From a virus, in IMG/VR virus record IMGVR_UViG_3300014839_000005, positions 1 to 64,000 of that record: DNA of 64,000 nt; one strand, 5' to 3'. Each line of letters begins with the position of its first letter. Position 1 is the stretch's first letter. This document shows, in pieces, positions 16,142-24,800 of the stretch. Position numbers and translations under genes: made by a program. The notes under the pieces were generated by a model that saw only the letters and a list, made by a program, of their open reading frames with translations, searched no databases and was not told the origin of the DNA.

Positions 16142-16195
16142 TTGCCTCCCCAAGGCGAGTAGAGCCCCTCAGCGAGACGAGCCTGGGGAAGGCAA
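16142..16195. ncRNA. GC-rich hairpin RNA candidate 1
   Basis: TTGCCTCCCC (16142-16151) pairs with GGGGAAGGCAA (16185-16195) with one bulge, with a GC-rich inner part. It is far more GC-rich than the surroundings and lies 60 nt before the 86-aa gene, so it may be a 5' leader structure or a separate small RNA. Strand not certain. Confidence 0.45.
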
Positions 16196-16295
16196 AAGCG
16201 TGAAGTTGCGTTTATCTAGAATTAACAGATAGTGCTACACATATCCGCTTCCTTTTGGAATATAATCTTATATTACAATTCATTAATGCAACTAA

Positions 16296-16365
16296 GATCA
16301 CTCATGAACGATAAGTGATCGTCTGGCGTTGAACCACCTAGGGCTTCCCTAGGTGGGGCCAGACG
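16296..16365. ncRNA. Compound stem-loop RNA candidate 2
   Basis: Three nested or adjacent perfect stems: GATCACT/AGTGATC (16296-16320), CGTCTGGC/GCCAGACG (16320-16327 with 16358-16365), and inside it CCACCTAGGG-ctt-CCCTAGGTGG (16334-16356). No reading frame occupies it. Such compact pairing without coding content suggests a functional RNA or a protein-binding site. A further perfect hairpin, GTCAGTATG-gta-CATACTGAC, lies at 16402-16422. Confidence 0.5.
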
Positions 16366-16436
16366 TGAGCGAAGAGTTCATCATACACACGTTACTCTGT
16401 GGTCAGTATGGTACATACTGACATAAAAATCTTGCA

Positions 16437-16577
16437 TTAAATCTTTTTTGTCTGGATTAAATCGATTGTTTGCTGATATTGATGAATAGGTTGCTTATTG
16501 CTGTTATTACATAAAAGTAGAATAGATAACAATAGTACAGTCCAAAATGCCATAAATACAATACAAAAGTCATTCAT
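16437..16577 (-). CDS. Small membrane or lipoprotein-like protein (46 aa)
   Basis: Starts MNDFCIVFMAFWTVLLLSIL and continues L-L-C-N-N, one hydrophobic segment followed by a polar Gln-rich tail. The L-L-L-C is reminiscent of a lipobox but lacks the usual Ala/Gly. Ribosome site weak (GGAATATT). Unknown function. Confidence 0.4.
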   Translation of the reverse strand: MNDFCIVFMAFWTVLLLSILLLCNNSNKQPIHQYQQTIDLIQTKKI

Positions 16578-16601
16578 TACAATATTCCATTCTAATAAAT
16601 A

Positions 16602-16631
16602 CCTGGCTATAGTATTTTGTCTATAGCCAGG
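16602..16631. other. Perfect 11-bp hairpin
   Basis: CCTGGCTATAG-tattttgt-CTATAGCCAGG. No T tract on either side. It lies just upstream of the 46-aa gene on the minus strand and could be a leader structure. Confidence 0.45.
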
Positions 16632-16734
16632 TTCTCCAAAATTAAATTCTAAATTTTAACCAATTAAATCAATCTTTTCTAATAAACATCTAATTTTAGC
16701 ATCATATAATAATTTTTTGCATAACTAAGACGAA

Positions 16735-16845
16735 TGTAAGGCCCGTACAGGCAAGGCCTGGTTCCACTGGATTAATTCCCAGTCGCGTCTGATACAGACG
16801 GTTTAGGAAACCTTATGCAAGACGATTCGAACCCGAATAATACAA
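16735..16845. ncRNA. Multi-hairpin RNA candidate 3
   Basis: Four adjacent small stems: GGCC/GGCC, ACTGG/CCAGT, CGTCTG/CAGACG and GGTTT/AAACC. They are flanked by a possible closing pair GTAAGG/CCTTAT. The layout recalls a cloverleaf but lacks tRNA T-loop and acceptor features. It lies between two small genes. Strand and identity unknown. Confidence 0.4.
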
Positions 16846-16850
16846 ATAAT

Positions 16851-17051
16851 TTAACACCAGCCAGGGTCTTCACCCTTAGCTTCACTCTCTTCGATTTTAA
16901 TACCCTCTCTTTCTCTGACGTGTGGCATTATAAATTGGCCACAGTCACATTTTAAAAATCCCATCATACCACAATCAAAATCATTAAATTGTGTTTCAGT
17001 AAGTTTAATTTTATCACCACATTTGCATGTGATAAAGTAACTCCTTGTGCA
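16851..17051 (-). pseudogene. Zinc-ribbon reading frame without a start codon
   Basis: An open frame of 66 codons with C-K-C-G and C-D-C-G pairs (zinc ribbon), ending P-G-W-C. A strong AAGGAGG and ATG lie at its 5' end (ATG at 17050-17052), but the ATG is one frame off and stops after 12 codons. A +1 shift right after the ATG would give M-C-T-R-S-Y-F-I-T-C-K-C-G, a convincing protein start. Either a frameshift has broken the gene, a recoding event is used, or there is an assembly indel. Confidence 0.5.
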
Positions 17052-17071
17052 TAATTCCTCCTTATACAGGG

Positions 17072-17311
17072 TTAAGTATTAAGACAGTCGTGAAAATCAC
17101 TTACCATAATTCTATAAAGACGATTAGGTTGAAGATGAGCATTAACTGGAAACATTTTCCTTCTTGGAGTTGCAACAAAAACTATTGGCGCTTCACAATA
17201 TTTACATTTAGTTACTTTATGACTCATAACATCAATTGGTTTACTTGATGCTCCGCTAACGGGAACAACATTTATAAAAGCGCCGCCATTTAAAGGTTTG
17301 TAATCATCCAT
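17072..17311 (-). CDS. Small zinc-ribbon-like protein (79 aa)
   Basis: K-C-K-Y-C-E-A-P-I and later P-V-N-A are typical of a short phage zinc-finger family of unknown role. Only one Cys pair and a distant H-D-C are visible, so the metal site is incomplete or atypical. It lies 8 nt from the next gene. Confidence 0.65.
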   Translation of the reverse strand: MDDYKPLNGGAFINVVPVSGASSKPIDVMSHKVTKCKYCEAPIVFVATPRRKMFPVNAHLQPNRLYRIMVSDFHDCLNT

Positions 17312-17318
17312 AAGTTCC

Positions 17319-17594
17319 TCAACTGATTTTCATTGCAATATTGAATTTTTTTTTAATTAACACATACATTTCTTGTGCGGCTCTTGATTCAGGAGTATCT
17401 ACTTCACCATTTTTCCAATAACCTAAAGCATTCATACAATCTACTGGATCAGGAAATTGTATATGTATTTCTCCTTTACGAATCATTGTTTTTATATAAC
17501 TATTTTTAGTTATATAACTATAGAATAAAAGTAATAAAAATGTTACAATACCTGTTACTGTTGCAAATAACAAAACTAATAATATTATATCCAT
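17319..17594 (-). CDS. Membrane-anchored small protein (91 aa)
   Basis: Residues 3-30 are a strong transmembrane helix. The remaining 60 residues are soluble and charged, with no recognised family. Directly follows the 51-aa Cys protein. Confidence 0.65.
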   Translation of the reverse strand: MDIILLVLLFATVTGIVTFLLLLFYSYITKNSYIKTMIRKGEIHIQFPDPVDCMNALGYWKNGEVDTPESRAAQEMYVLIKKKFNIAMKIS

Positions 17595-17750
17595 TTACTT
17601 CTCCTTTTGTTTATCTTTTTTTTCACCCTCCAATATTGCTTCCATCATTATGAAATAATACAGTGAAACATCAGCGCCGCACTTAGGACAGACATAATAA
17701 GCCCTTCCTTTTCTAATAGCCGTAGTGATATCAAAATCACAATCACACAT
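17595..17750 (-). CDS. Small zinc-binding protein (51 aa)
   Basis: Begins MCDCDFD and has C-P-K-C in the middle, a four-Cys set that fits a zinc ribbon, followed by a basic C-terminal tail. I use the internal ATG at 17750 because AAAGG lies 8 nt upstream and the Cys pair starts there; a longer frame to 17798 has no ribosome site. Confidence 0.6.
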   Translation of the reverse strand: MCDCDFDITTAIRKGRAYYVCPKCGADVSLYYFIMMEAILEGEKKDKQKEK

Positions 17751-17803
17751 ATATTTACCTTTTTGATGGTTTATAATTAATAAATAATAAAAATCCAAAA
17801 TAA

Positions 17804-17876
17804 GCCGGCTGTAGTGTGTGGCCTTTGCCCGAAAGCCTGTATAGGAAGGAATTTCGGTGGAGGTAATACAGCCGGC
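17804..17876. ncRNA. Long stem-loop RNA candidate 4
   Basis: GCCGGCTGTA (17804-17813) pairs perfectly with TACAGCCGGC (17867-17876), enclosing an inner CCGAAA/TTTCGG stem. It lies between two small genes in an otherwise AT-rich stretch, just upstream of the 51-aa gene on the minus strand. Confidence 0.5.
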
Positions 17877-17882
17877 ACTTTA

Positions 17883-18095
17883 TTAATTCCTTTTTAAATA
17901 AAACAAAGATTGAATTTCATCTGCATTTAATTCTGTTTTATTACCAAAATCTGTTTTAATCCTATACACTACAAAAGATGTTACTGTAGGATGCTTAATA
18001 TCAAATATATACGAAGAAGTTATTCTGGCATTTCCTATTTTCCTACCATCTTTTGTATACAGTTTCATACCCTTTTTTAATTTGATTGTTTCCAT
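17883..18095 (-). CDS. Small basic protein (70 aa)
   Basis: Beta-rich and basic, with repeated K-L-K-K-G and T-K-D-G-R-K-I-G-N turns at the N-terminus. It looks like a small barrel but no family is recognised. A TTTTAGTTATACTGGAAGGA sequence precedes the ATG. Confidence 0.6.
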   Translation of the reverse strand: METIKLKKGMKLYTKDGRKIGNARITSSYIFDIKHPTVTSFVVYRIKTDFGNKTELNADEIQSLFYLKRN

Positions 18096-18126
18096 AAAAT
18101 CCTTCCAGTATAACTAAAAGATAGAA

Positions 18127-18250
18127 GTGCTGTGCCAGTGATGACTGATGGTGCTCCTGTCATCCTGACTGCCGTCATGAATGCCGTAGGACATGAATGA
18201 CAATCGTCAGGATGACTGGTGCTCCATCAGATCAGAACGGGACACAGTAC
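18127..18250. ncRNA. Long compound hairpin RNA candidate 5
   Basis: Nested perfect stems: CTGATGG/CCATCAG (18145-18151 with 18224-18230) and GTCATCCTGAC/GTCAGGATGAC (18159-18169 with 18206-18216). A looser outer pair GTGCTGTG/CACAGTAC surrounds them. About 120 nt, GC-rich, no reading frame. It is upstream of the 70-aa gene on the minus strand. Confidence 0.55.
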
Positions 18251-18323
18251 TGTGTGCTGACTACTAACTTTCTAGTAATGTTACATTACCTGAAAAAGTC
18301 TTATACTGAAATCTAAAAAGAAA

Positions 18324-18359
18324 TATAACTAAAATTGACTAAGTAACAGAATAAATCAC
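18324..18359. repeat. Imperfect direct repeat, copy 1
   Basis: Begins TATAACTAAAATTGACTAAG. Copy 2 at 18491-18524 begins TGTAACTAAATTGATTGTG. Both continue ACAGA-TAAA-CAC, and each precedes a hairpin block, suggesting duplicated promoter or leader elements. Confidence 0.45.
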
Positions 18360-18470
18360 CCAGAAAGAGGTGAATTCGAATGCCACCAGCGCCTGGAGAG
18401 CCTCAGCTGGTAATTTTCCCGTAGGGAAAGATGTGCAACCAGTTGTTACAACTGGCAAACAAATTCTTAT
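18352..18470. ncRNA. Multi-hairpin RNA candidate 6
   Basis: Consecutive stems CACC/GGTG, CCAGC/GCTGG, TTTCCC-gta-GGGAAA and CCAGTTGT-t-ACAACTGG within 120 nt. No supported gene. It lies between the two direct repeats. Strand uncertain. Confidence 0.45.
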
Positions 18471-18490
18471 ATTTCTTTTACTTTTTAAAG

Positions 18491-18524
18491 TGTAACTAAA
18501 TTGATTGTGTGACAGAGTAAAACA
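18491..18524. repeat. Imperfect direct repeat, copy 2
   Basis: See copy 1 at 18324-18359; separated by 167 bp start to start. Confidence 0.45.
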
Positions 18525-18581
18525 CGGAAAATACATGTAAATACTATCTCTTCGGACCTGCAGTATAATGTCCTCAAGCTC

Positions 18582-18642
18582 AACTTCCTGCGAAGCGTAG
18601 CGGAGCAGGAAGTAATAATGAAGTAAGTTGTTTCAACTTACT
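18582..18642. other. Two adjacent hairpins after the HNH gene
   Basis: ACTTCCTGC/GCAGGAAGT and AGTAAGTTG-ttt-CAACTTACT. They lie just past the HNH gene stop on the minus strand and could terminate it or mark its insertion edge. No T tract. Confidence 0.4.
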
Positions 18643-18662
18643 ATTTATTAACTTACACTTTA

Positions 18663-19247
18663 TTAAACTATTTTACGATCTAATTTTATTTGTTTTATAA
18701 CAATACCCAATTTAGACATTTCTTGAATAGTAAATATATTATTACGAACACTATTACAAACTCTACAGCACGGAACAACATTATCTATAGTATGTCCTTG
18801 ATTATTATCAATTCTATCACAACCAATATTTTCCGTATCTCCACAGTAATAACAAGGTTTTGTAATAATATTTTCTTTTAGCCAAGAAATTGTTAAATTA
18901 CAAGTAAATCCTTTTTGTTTATCTGTTTGTTTAAAACTTGATAATAAATAATTTACTCTATTTTTATTTCTCCATTTTTTAGCCTTTTCTTTTCCATATT
19001 TTTTAGAATAATTATTCTGATATAGTCTAATTTTATCTTTATTTCTTAAACGATATGATATTCTTTTTAATTTGTTATTTAAATCATAAATACGTTGTCT
19101 TTCTATAATTTTATTTTTATGTGCTAGACGATATTGTTGATCATATTGTTTTAGATTTTCTTTATGATCTACATAATATCGTCTAGCATATTTTAACATA
19201 TCGGCTTTATGATTTAAATAATATTGCCTAGAATATTCTTTATTCAT
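18663..19247 (-). CDS. HNH homing endonuclease
   Basis: 194 aa. The N-terminal 100 residues are very basic with repeated Y-x-x-N/D-H-K segments, a DNA-binding type. The HNH core (about 130-170) has C-Y-Y-C-G, G-C-D-R-I-D-N-N and C-C-R-V-C-N-S-V-R-N-N, so both zinc Cys pairs and the active-site D-R-I-D-N are present. It is strongly AT-rich compared with the adjoining genes, sits beside a hairpin-rich non-coding block, and is probably a free-standing mobile gene. Confidence 0.9.
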   Translation of the reverse strand: MNKEYSRQYYLNHKADMLKYARRYYVDHKENLKQYDQQYRLAHKNKIIERQRIYDLNNKLKRISYRLRNKDKIRLYQNNYSKKYGKEKAKKWRNKNRVNYLLSSFKQTDKQKGFTCNLTISWLKENIITKPCYYCGDTENIGCDRIDNNQGHTIDNVVPCCRVCNSVRNNIFTIQEMSKLGIVIKQIKLDRKIV

Positions 19248-19257
19248 AACAATAGCC

Positions 19258-20274
19258 TTATTTATCTAACAATGTCGCAGCAGCGGCATCCATAGACGCT
19301 GCATCATCAGGTTCTGTTTTTGCGGCATCAGCACCAAATTGACTTGCTATTGCCTTCTCATCTTCTGAATCCATAGCAGCTGCAGGGCCTTCTTCAGGGC
19401 CCTCAATCATGACAGCTTCTTCAATATCAGCATTAAGTAAAGAAAAGGATGAACCACCTGCTGTAAGCGCGGCAGCTTGATTCATTTTAATACCTCTTTT
19501 GATTGGCTCCATAATGGCAGCTGCTGTTTCAGGAGTTGGAATGATATCGGTAATAAAGATATCTCTTCCAGCACCTTTTGTTTTCTTATGTATAAGACTG
19601 AACTGCATTCCAAAAAAGCCTTCAAATGGAATATCTTTCTTGGCTTCATATTTTTTAATTATATGAGCGGCTTTACAAAGATTCCATAGTTTATCCAAAG
19701 AAGCTTCTATACCTGCTATAGTATATAAACTTCTCGTTTCAAATCTATAAGGATTTGTTGAAATGTCAATTAAAGGAAACACCTTCATAAGACCTATTTC
19801 CTTACAGTCCTTATGCATAAAATCAGGACATTCTTTATACTTACATTCCCTATCCAACCAAGTTCTCTTATCGCCTTCAACTTTAAGTTGTTTAGCTACT
19901 GTACTCATGCCATGGCCTCTACACATTAATCCATCAGTGCTTGAATACATTGCCAAACTACTTTCCCACAATTGTTCAGGATGTGAAAATAGACAGATAA
20001 AATCAATCTTTCTTGGGGTCTTTGAATTATTTAATGTTTCTTCAAGCTTCTTTTGAATATCTTCATTCAATTTCCACTCTTTTCGTGTCACATCTTTGCC
20101 GCCAATCCTATCATTGATGGTGATTTCTTTTAACATCCTGAAGTAACCACATGGAATAGGATGATTGGCTTTATTCGGACCTTCGCCAGGAGCAAAACCT
20201 GTTGAGATTTTGCCCTTGTATTTGGTAGTCTGATTAATGACTCCATTAACGTCATGCGTTAAGCCTTTAATCAT
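19258..20274 (-). CDS. Gp3-like / metal-binding recombination accessory protein
   Basis: 338 aa. The C-x3-C-x3-F-M-H-K-D-C-K-E-I-G cluster (about 145-165), the preceding C-R-G-H-G and the Y-R-F-E-T-R-S segment resemble phage Gp3-like proteins (recombination directionality factor-like, also labelled hydrolase or metal-binding). The last 60 residues are Ala- and Asp-rich and disordered. It sits 10 nt after the SSB-like gene, consistent with a DNA recombination role. The family assignment is by eye and moderate. Confidence 0.5.
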   Translation of the reverse strand: MIKGLTHDVNGVINQTTKYKGKISTGFAPGEGPNKANHPIPCGYFRMLKEITINDRIGGKDVTRKEWKLNEDIQKKLEETLNNSKTPRKIDFICLFSHPEQLWESSLAMYSSTDGLMCRGHGMSTVAKQLKVEGDKRTWLDRECKYKECPDFMHKDCKEIGLMKVFPLIDISTNPYRFETRSLYTIAGIEASLDKLWNLCKAAHIIKKYEAKKDIPFEGFFGMQFSLIHKKTKGAGRDIFITDIIPTPETAAAIMEPIKRGIKMNQAAALTAGGSSFSLLNADIEEAVMIEGPEEGPAAAMDSEDEKAIASQFGADAAKTEPDDAASMDAAAATLLDK

Positions 20275-20283
20275 TGTTCCTCC

Positions 20284-21051
20284 TTAAAAATCTTCTTCTG
20301 TTCTTTTAATAGCTGAAGTATCCATAGTGGCTGTAGGCTTAACATCTGTTGCGTCAGCTTCTTCTGCAGGGCTTATATTGCCGGCATCTGATGCGACAGC
20401 CGCTGTTGTAGCGGTTGACATTCTAGCCATTTCTTCATCAGTATATTTTCGTGTGACGCTTTTATCTCCAGGCATCAATTTATTGATAGCGGTCACTTTC
20501 AATTTCGGTTTATTATTTTGATCAGGAACAAAATCCACTGTAGCATATATTTGCTTTAACATTTTATGATGTCTTGTGATTTCTATTTTTCCAGCCGTCT
20601 CAGTAAAATCTATTGTGCAATTTTCTTTTAGCCAAGTTTCATTGACTTCAATTTTATCTTTTCCTGTTAAAGCCACCATTTGCGGCTTCATAAATCTTGT
20701 GGTATTTTCAATTTTTTTATCATCAGCACCTTTTGCTGGAATAAGAGTCACGGTATGAAATATTGATGCTCCTGGAGGAACAAGATTTGTTCCTTTATCA
20801 CAAACCTGCAATGACATATTAAGTAATAAAGCATTCTTTCTTGAAATTTTTATTTCAGGACTTGGTGTCGGAATGGGATGGGTAGGATCTTTTTTATCAA
20901 ACCATACAAACTCCCCAACCTTTACGACATATGTTCCTGGATGCTCAATCCTTCTGTTTCCCCTTTCTGAAGGGGCATTATTGATTGCAGCTTGTGTTTT
21001 TTGCTGATCCTCTTCGGATCTTGACGAAAAAAAGGCTCCTAAATCACCCAT
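20284..21051 (-). CDS. Probable single-stranded DNA-binding protein
   Basis: 255 aa. A beta-rich core (about 35-200) precedes a low-complexity Ala/Thr/Asp linker and an acidic tip ending R-T-E-E-D-F, the layout of phage SSBs whose acidic tails bind partners. No sequence signature proves the OB fold; position beside the primase-helicase and the Gp3-like protein supports it. First gene after the promoter at 21088-21103, with CGGAGG before the ATG. Confidence 0.5.
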   Translation of the reverse strand: MGDLGAFFSSRSEEDQQKTQAAINNAPSERGNRRIEHPGTYVVKVGEFVWFDKKDPTHPIPTPSPEIKISRKNALLLNMSLQVCDKGTNLVPPGASIFHTVTLIPAKGADDKKIENTTRFMKPQMVALTGKDKIEVNETWLKENCTIDFTETAGKIEITRHHKMLKQIYATVDFVPDQNNKPKLKVTAINKLMPGDKSVTRKYTDEEMARMSTATTAAVASDAGNISPAEEADATDVKPTATMDTSAIKRTEEDF

Positions 21052-21087
21052 CGAAACCTCCGGTTGTTGATAGTTAAATAAAGCTTC

Positions 21088-21103
21088 TCAATATAGTTAT
21101 TAC
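21088..21103 (-). promoter_or_regulatory. Phage promoter-like motif before the SSB-like gene
   Basis: Minus strand GTAATAACTATATTGA, 37 nt before the SSB-like start. Its left flank TTTCTG is shared with the copy at 8888-8903. Confidence 0.55.
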
Positions 21104-21126
21104 AGAAATTGCTTTGTTATAACATG

Positions 21127-21807
21127 CTAAAATGGTAATTCATCTTCTTCAACAATTTTAGGTATATCTATAACTTTATGTCGTTGAATACTGACAACCA
21201 AATCGTTAGCTTCTTTTGCAACTTTACTCCAATCAGTATCTATTATTTGAATAGGTTCAGTTTGTTCACCCTGTTGATAATTACCCCACATTTTATATGT
21301 TATAACAACATTATCTTTTATATCTCTCCAAGGTTCTGGATCGAATATTGCCAACTTCTGCAATAGTTCTTTAGGAACTTCCGGTTCTTTTACATACCAT
21401 TCTCGATCTTCTTTATTAGGCTGGAGAAGCTTAATCATAAGCCTCTCCAGCGAATCATGAGCACTAACATTGGAATTAAATATAGAATGCATGAGTAAGA
21501 ATCGTTTTAAATTTTTATCATTACAAACTATAGTGGTTATGATATTGTCTATATCATTTTGCACCATTAATACAGAAGTTAAAAGTTCTGTATATGTTTT
21601 AAGTTCAGTTTCTCTTTTTTTAGCCCATCCTAGTTCGATATATAATTGTAATATGCTATATATCTCACTATATGGAAATCTGTCAAAACTCACCAACTGG
21701 TTCTTTTCTAAAAGCCCAATTACTTGGGTCAGGAGTTTTTGTCTTTTTATCGACCTCAGAATTCTGTTCATCTGATTCAAGCTCAAGTATACTGCTCTGA
21801 TCGACAT
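21127..21807 (-). CDS. Helical protein ending in an SSB-like acidic tip (226 aa)
   Basis: Overlaps the 3' end of the primase-helicase gene by 125 nt in another frame. The start at 21807 has AGGAGAAGG upstream. If the overlap is not used, a GTG at 21693 would give 188 aa. The chain ends V-E-E-D-E-L-P-F, very close to the canonical SSB C-terminal tip (D-D-x-I/L-P-F), so it may contact the same partners as an SSB or be an SSB-interacting decoy. No domain recognised in the body. Confidence 0.6.
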   Translation of the reverse strand: MSIRAVYLSLNQMNRILRSIKRQKLLTQVIGLLEKNQLVSFDRFPYSEIYSILQLYIELGWAKKRETELKTYTELLTSVLMVQNDIDNIITTIVCNDKNLKRFLLMHSIFNSNVSAHDSLERLMIKLLQPNKEDREWYVKEPEVPKELLQKLAIFDPEPWRDIKDNVVITYKMWGNYQQGEQTEPIQIIDTDWSKVAKEANDLVVSIQRHKVIDIPKIVEEDELPF

Positions 21808-24800
21808 GTTTACCTTCTCCTATATCGTTAATACGATCACTTAACCATTTATTAAACTTATCAGTCTTCTGATATTTTCGGTTATTTACTTTTACGATAC
21901 AGTTTCTGCTTAAAAGTAAATTAACAAGTATCGGCAGAAGATCATTTACAGGTTTCCCCCGTATTTTATCATCGGTTACTCCATCAACAAGACATAACTT
22001 GTTATTGGATACTCTTGATAGTACTCCTGCGAAAATAACCTTAATATCATCAACACTGAATTCACTATACTGCATGAATAAATTCATATCAACATATTTA
22101 AGCATGTTTATCATAACGGCCATATCGCCAAGATTTTCCTGTTTTTTCTGAATATCAGAATACCTGTCAAGATACATATTCTTTCCACAGTAAATCTTGG
22201 TTAAATAATCCATCATATACATGACATACTCATTCTTCACATAAATCTTATTATAATCATTTTCAAGAGTTGAATAAAGCATACTTGCAAGTGAGATTGA
22301 CAATCTTGCCAACTTTGCTCTCATCTCCTGATTGACTAATTGAGTCGATTTATGAAATTTTTCCAGCATTCTTTCCTGGGCGACATTTAAAGCATCTTCA
22401 AACCCATCTTCAAATATTACATCAGCTGGTTTTCTTGAATATGTCCATTTGATTAAGGTCTGACATTGATATTCAGTAAATTCCGTGGACATCTGTTCAT
22501 ATGCTGAACTGAAAGTCTCAACATCATCGGAGGCTACTATATAAGCAATATCAAACCTGGCAAGAATGTGATCTTTTCCACATAAACGCTTCAGCATTTC
22601 TATCCCACCTTCTGAAGCATTTTCAGAATTATAATCGGCATTCTTATATGTTCTTTTATTAGAGAGCATTATCTTTCTTACTCTTGCCCTCATTACTCCA
22701 TATTTCTGTTTTACTAGTTCAGCAAGACCTTCTGATCGTAGATAAGTCAAGTCATCAAAATCCTTTTCGGATATGATACTTAATTCATCTATAACGACAA
22801 CGCCACCATCATTCATTGGAAATTTTCCCCATTTAATTGTAGGCTTTTTCCTGTAATATTCAATAGAACCTACAAGGCCCGTCCTACTGACAGCATTAGA
22901 GCCGCCAAGGAATTCTCCAATTTTATAATGATTGTGCATAAACTTACTGACAACTGTTTTACCACAGCGACTCTGTCCAGCTATAAGAACTTCTACCCAA
23001 CCTCTTTTAATAGCCGGCAAAATAGTCTTATTATCTATTTCAATAGGCGAGAAATAAACTAAATCATTAAGAAAGAACAAGTCTTCCCTGCTATTGATTC
23101 CAGATGCATTGCTAAAGACCTCATATCGCCTATCTAAAGCCTGTTGTATGGTTTCATCTTTTTTCTGTTTAAATATCTGTAAAAGGTCATTAGTTTCATC
23201 ATTCATTACAAAGGTATCAATAGATGTTGCGATGGGATCAGCTGTGTAGCAGAATAGAACAGCATGTTGACCATTCCATGCTGTTGTTTGAACAGCCTTG
23301 AATCTATATGACTTGTTGGGATAGATATCCTTCTCAAGCATATAAGCCTCCATATCGATCTCAGATGCCCCTGCGTCCCTCATAGCCGACTCATCAGCAG
23401 TCTCGGCGATATCTCGTACCAGCCGGACATGAATAAGGCCATTAACGCCTTTATCTGTTAAGACAACATCATTGCAACGTTCTGCAATTTTAAGTAATCG
23501 TTTCTTTTGAATATTCTTTTTATCATCAGTTGTTTCAATTAATCCAAGTATATCATGTTCTTTTATTCTAATTGAAAAAGAATCTCTGGAATTGTATTCT
23601 TTTTCAAACTTAAAAGTCATATCATCAACTTCGCCAAATCCAGGTTTATCAGGTATGCTACAATGGCTGCATATTGCCTCACATAAATTATCATCGCGCA
23701 TACACTTACATCGCGCTTCCACAGTATGAGGATACTTAAATGATGAGCAATCAACATCGCCAACTGAGGCAATAAGATCAAGTTCAATCATTCCATCATC
23801 TGAATAATATCTGGATAATCTAGCTTCTTGAAGAGTGACTTTAAATATCTGTTTTTGTTTTCTGCTTATATTCTCACTATATACTTTTGTATTTATTTCG
23901 AGTTCTAAAAAGAGTTTTAAAGCAGTATCATTGAAACCATTAAGTTTCATGAAATCTGTAAAATCCTTTTGCGCTCTCTTTTGTTTTCCTTCCACATCTT
24001 TCATAAGTTCAGGATCTAACCCATATGGGTTAATATCTGACTTATCCAAATTTATTATTTTTACCTGTTTTGCATATGGATAAACACTTGCAGCGATGCT
24101 TTTAGAAGCTTTAACTCCAGAGTCATCGGCATCTGTTACTATAACAATTTCTTTTCCTGTAAAAAGTTGTTTTGCAACATCTGGACCGAATATCTTATTC
24201 ACATCAACATTAGCCGCAGAACCGAGAGTAACAGCATTTAATCCAAATCCGATAGCGCAATAGCAATCAGGTTCACCTTCCATGATATAAATCTTATTGT
24301 GCATAAAATTCATAGCAGGAGAAGGTATAGATGGATTGCCAGGAAATGGATGTGTCCATTTATTTCTTATATCTTCAGCCAATGGCTGATACGCTTTAAT
24401 ATTAACTAAATCACCATTGATTGAGAACATTGGAAAAGTAAAAGCCTGACCATTATAGCCAATCCTGTATTTAAGGATATGTTCTTCTTTAATATTTCTA
24501 GCCTGTTCTAAATAATCCCTCAAATCCTTTCTTCCCATCAATGTTGTAACATATCCATCGTTTATTGATTGATCTATATATGCTTCTTTTTTAACCTGGT
24601 CTTTTACTTCTTGTCCCATTACATATGGTTGACCTGTTTCTTTTACTTTTTCACCATTCAGTTTTTCATAGAGTTCTTTCATTTCCATCTTAATTCTTTT
24701 ATCATCCTCAGTCTTTCCAAGACTTAAGAATCTTTCAAGATGTAGACAGTCGATAGCCCATGAAGTAAACGATCCATCGTTCCTATCCATAGGGCCATTA

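Noticed and set aside
16735-16845. Possible tRNA (cloverleaf-like hairpins and GATTCGAACCC)
   Set aside because: The T-loop-like sequence has no complementary T stem, the second arm loop is 8 nt, and no acceptor stem or CCA fits. Kept only as a structured RNA candidate.
18324-18524. CRISPR-like direct repeats
   Set aside because: Only two imperfect copies with a 130-nt structured interval, and no cas genes nearby.
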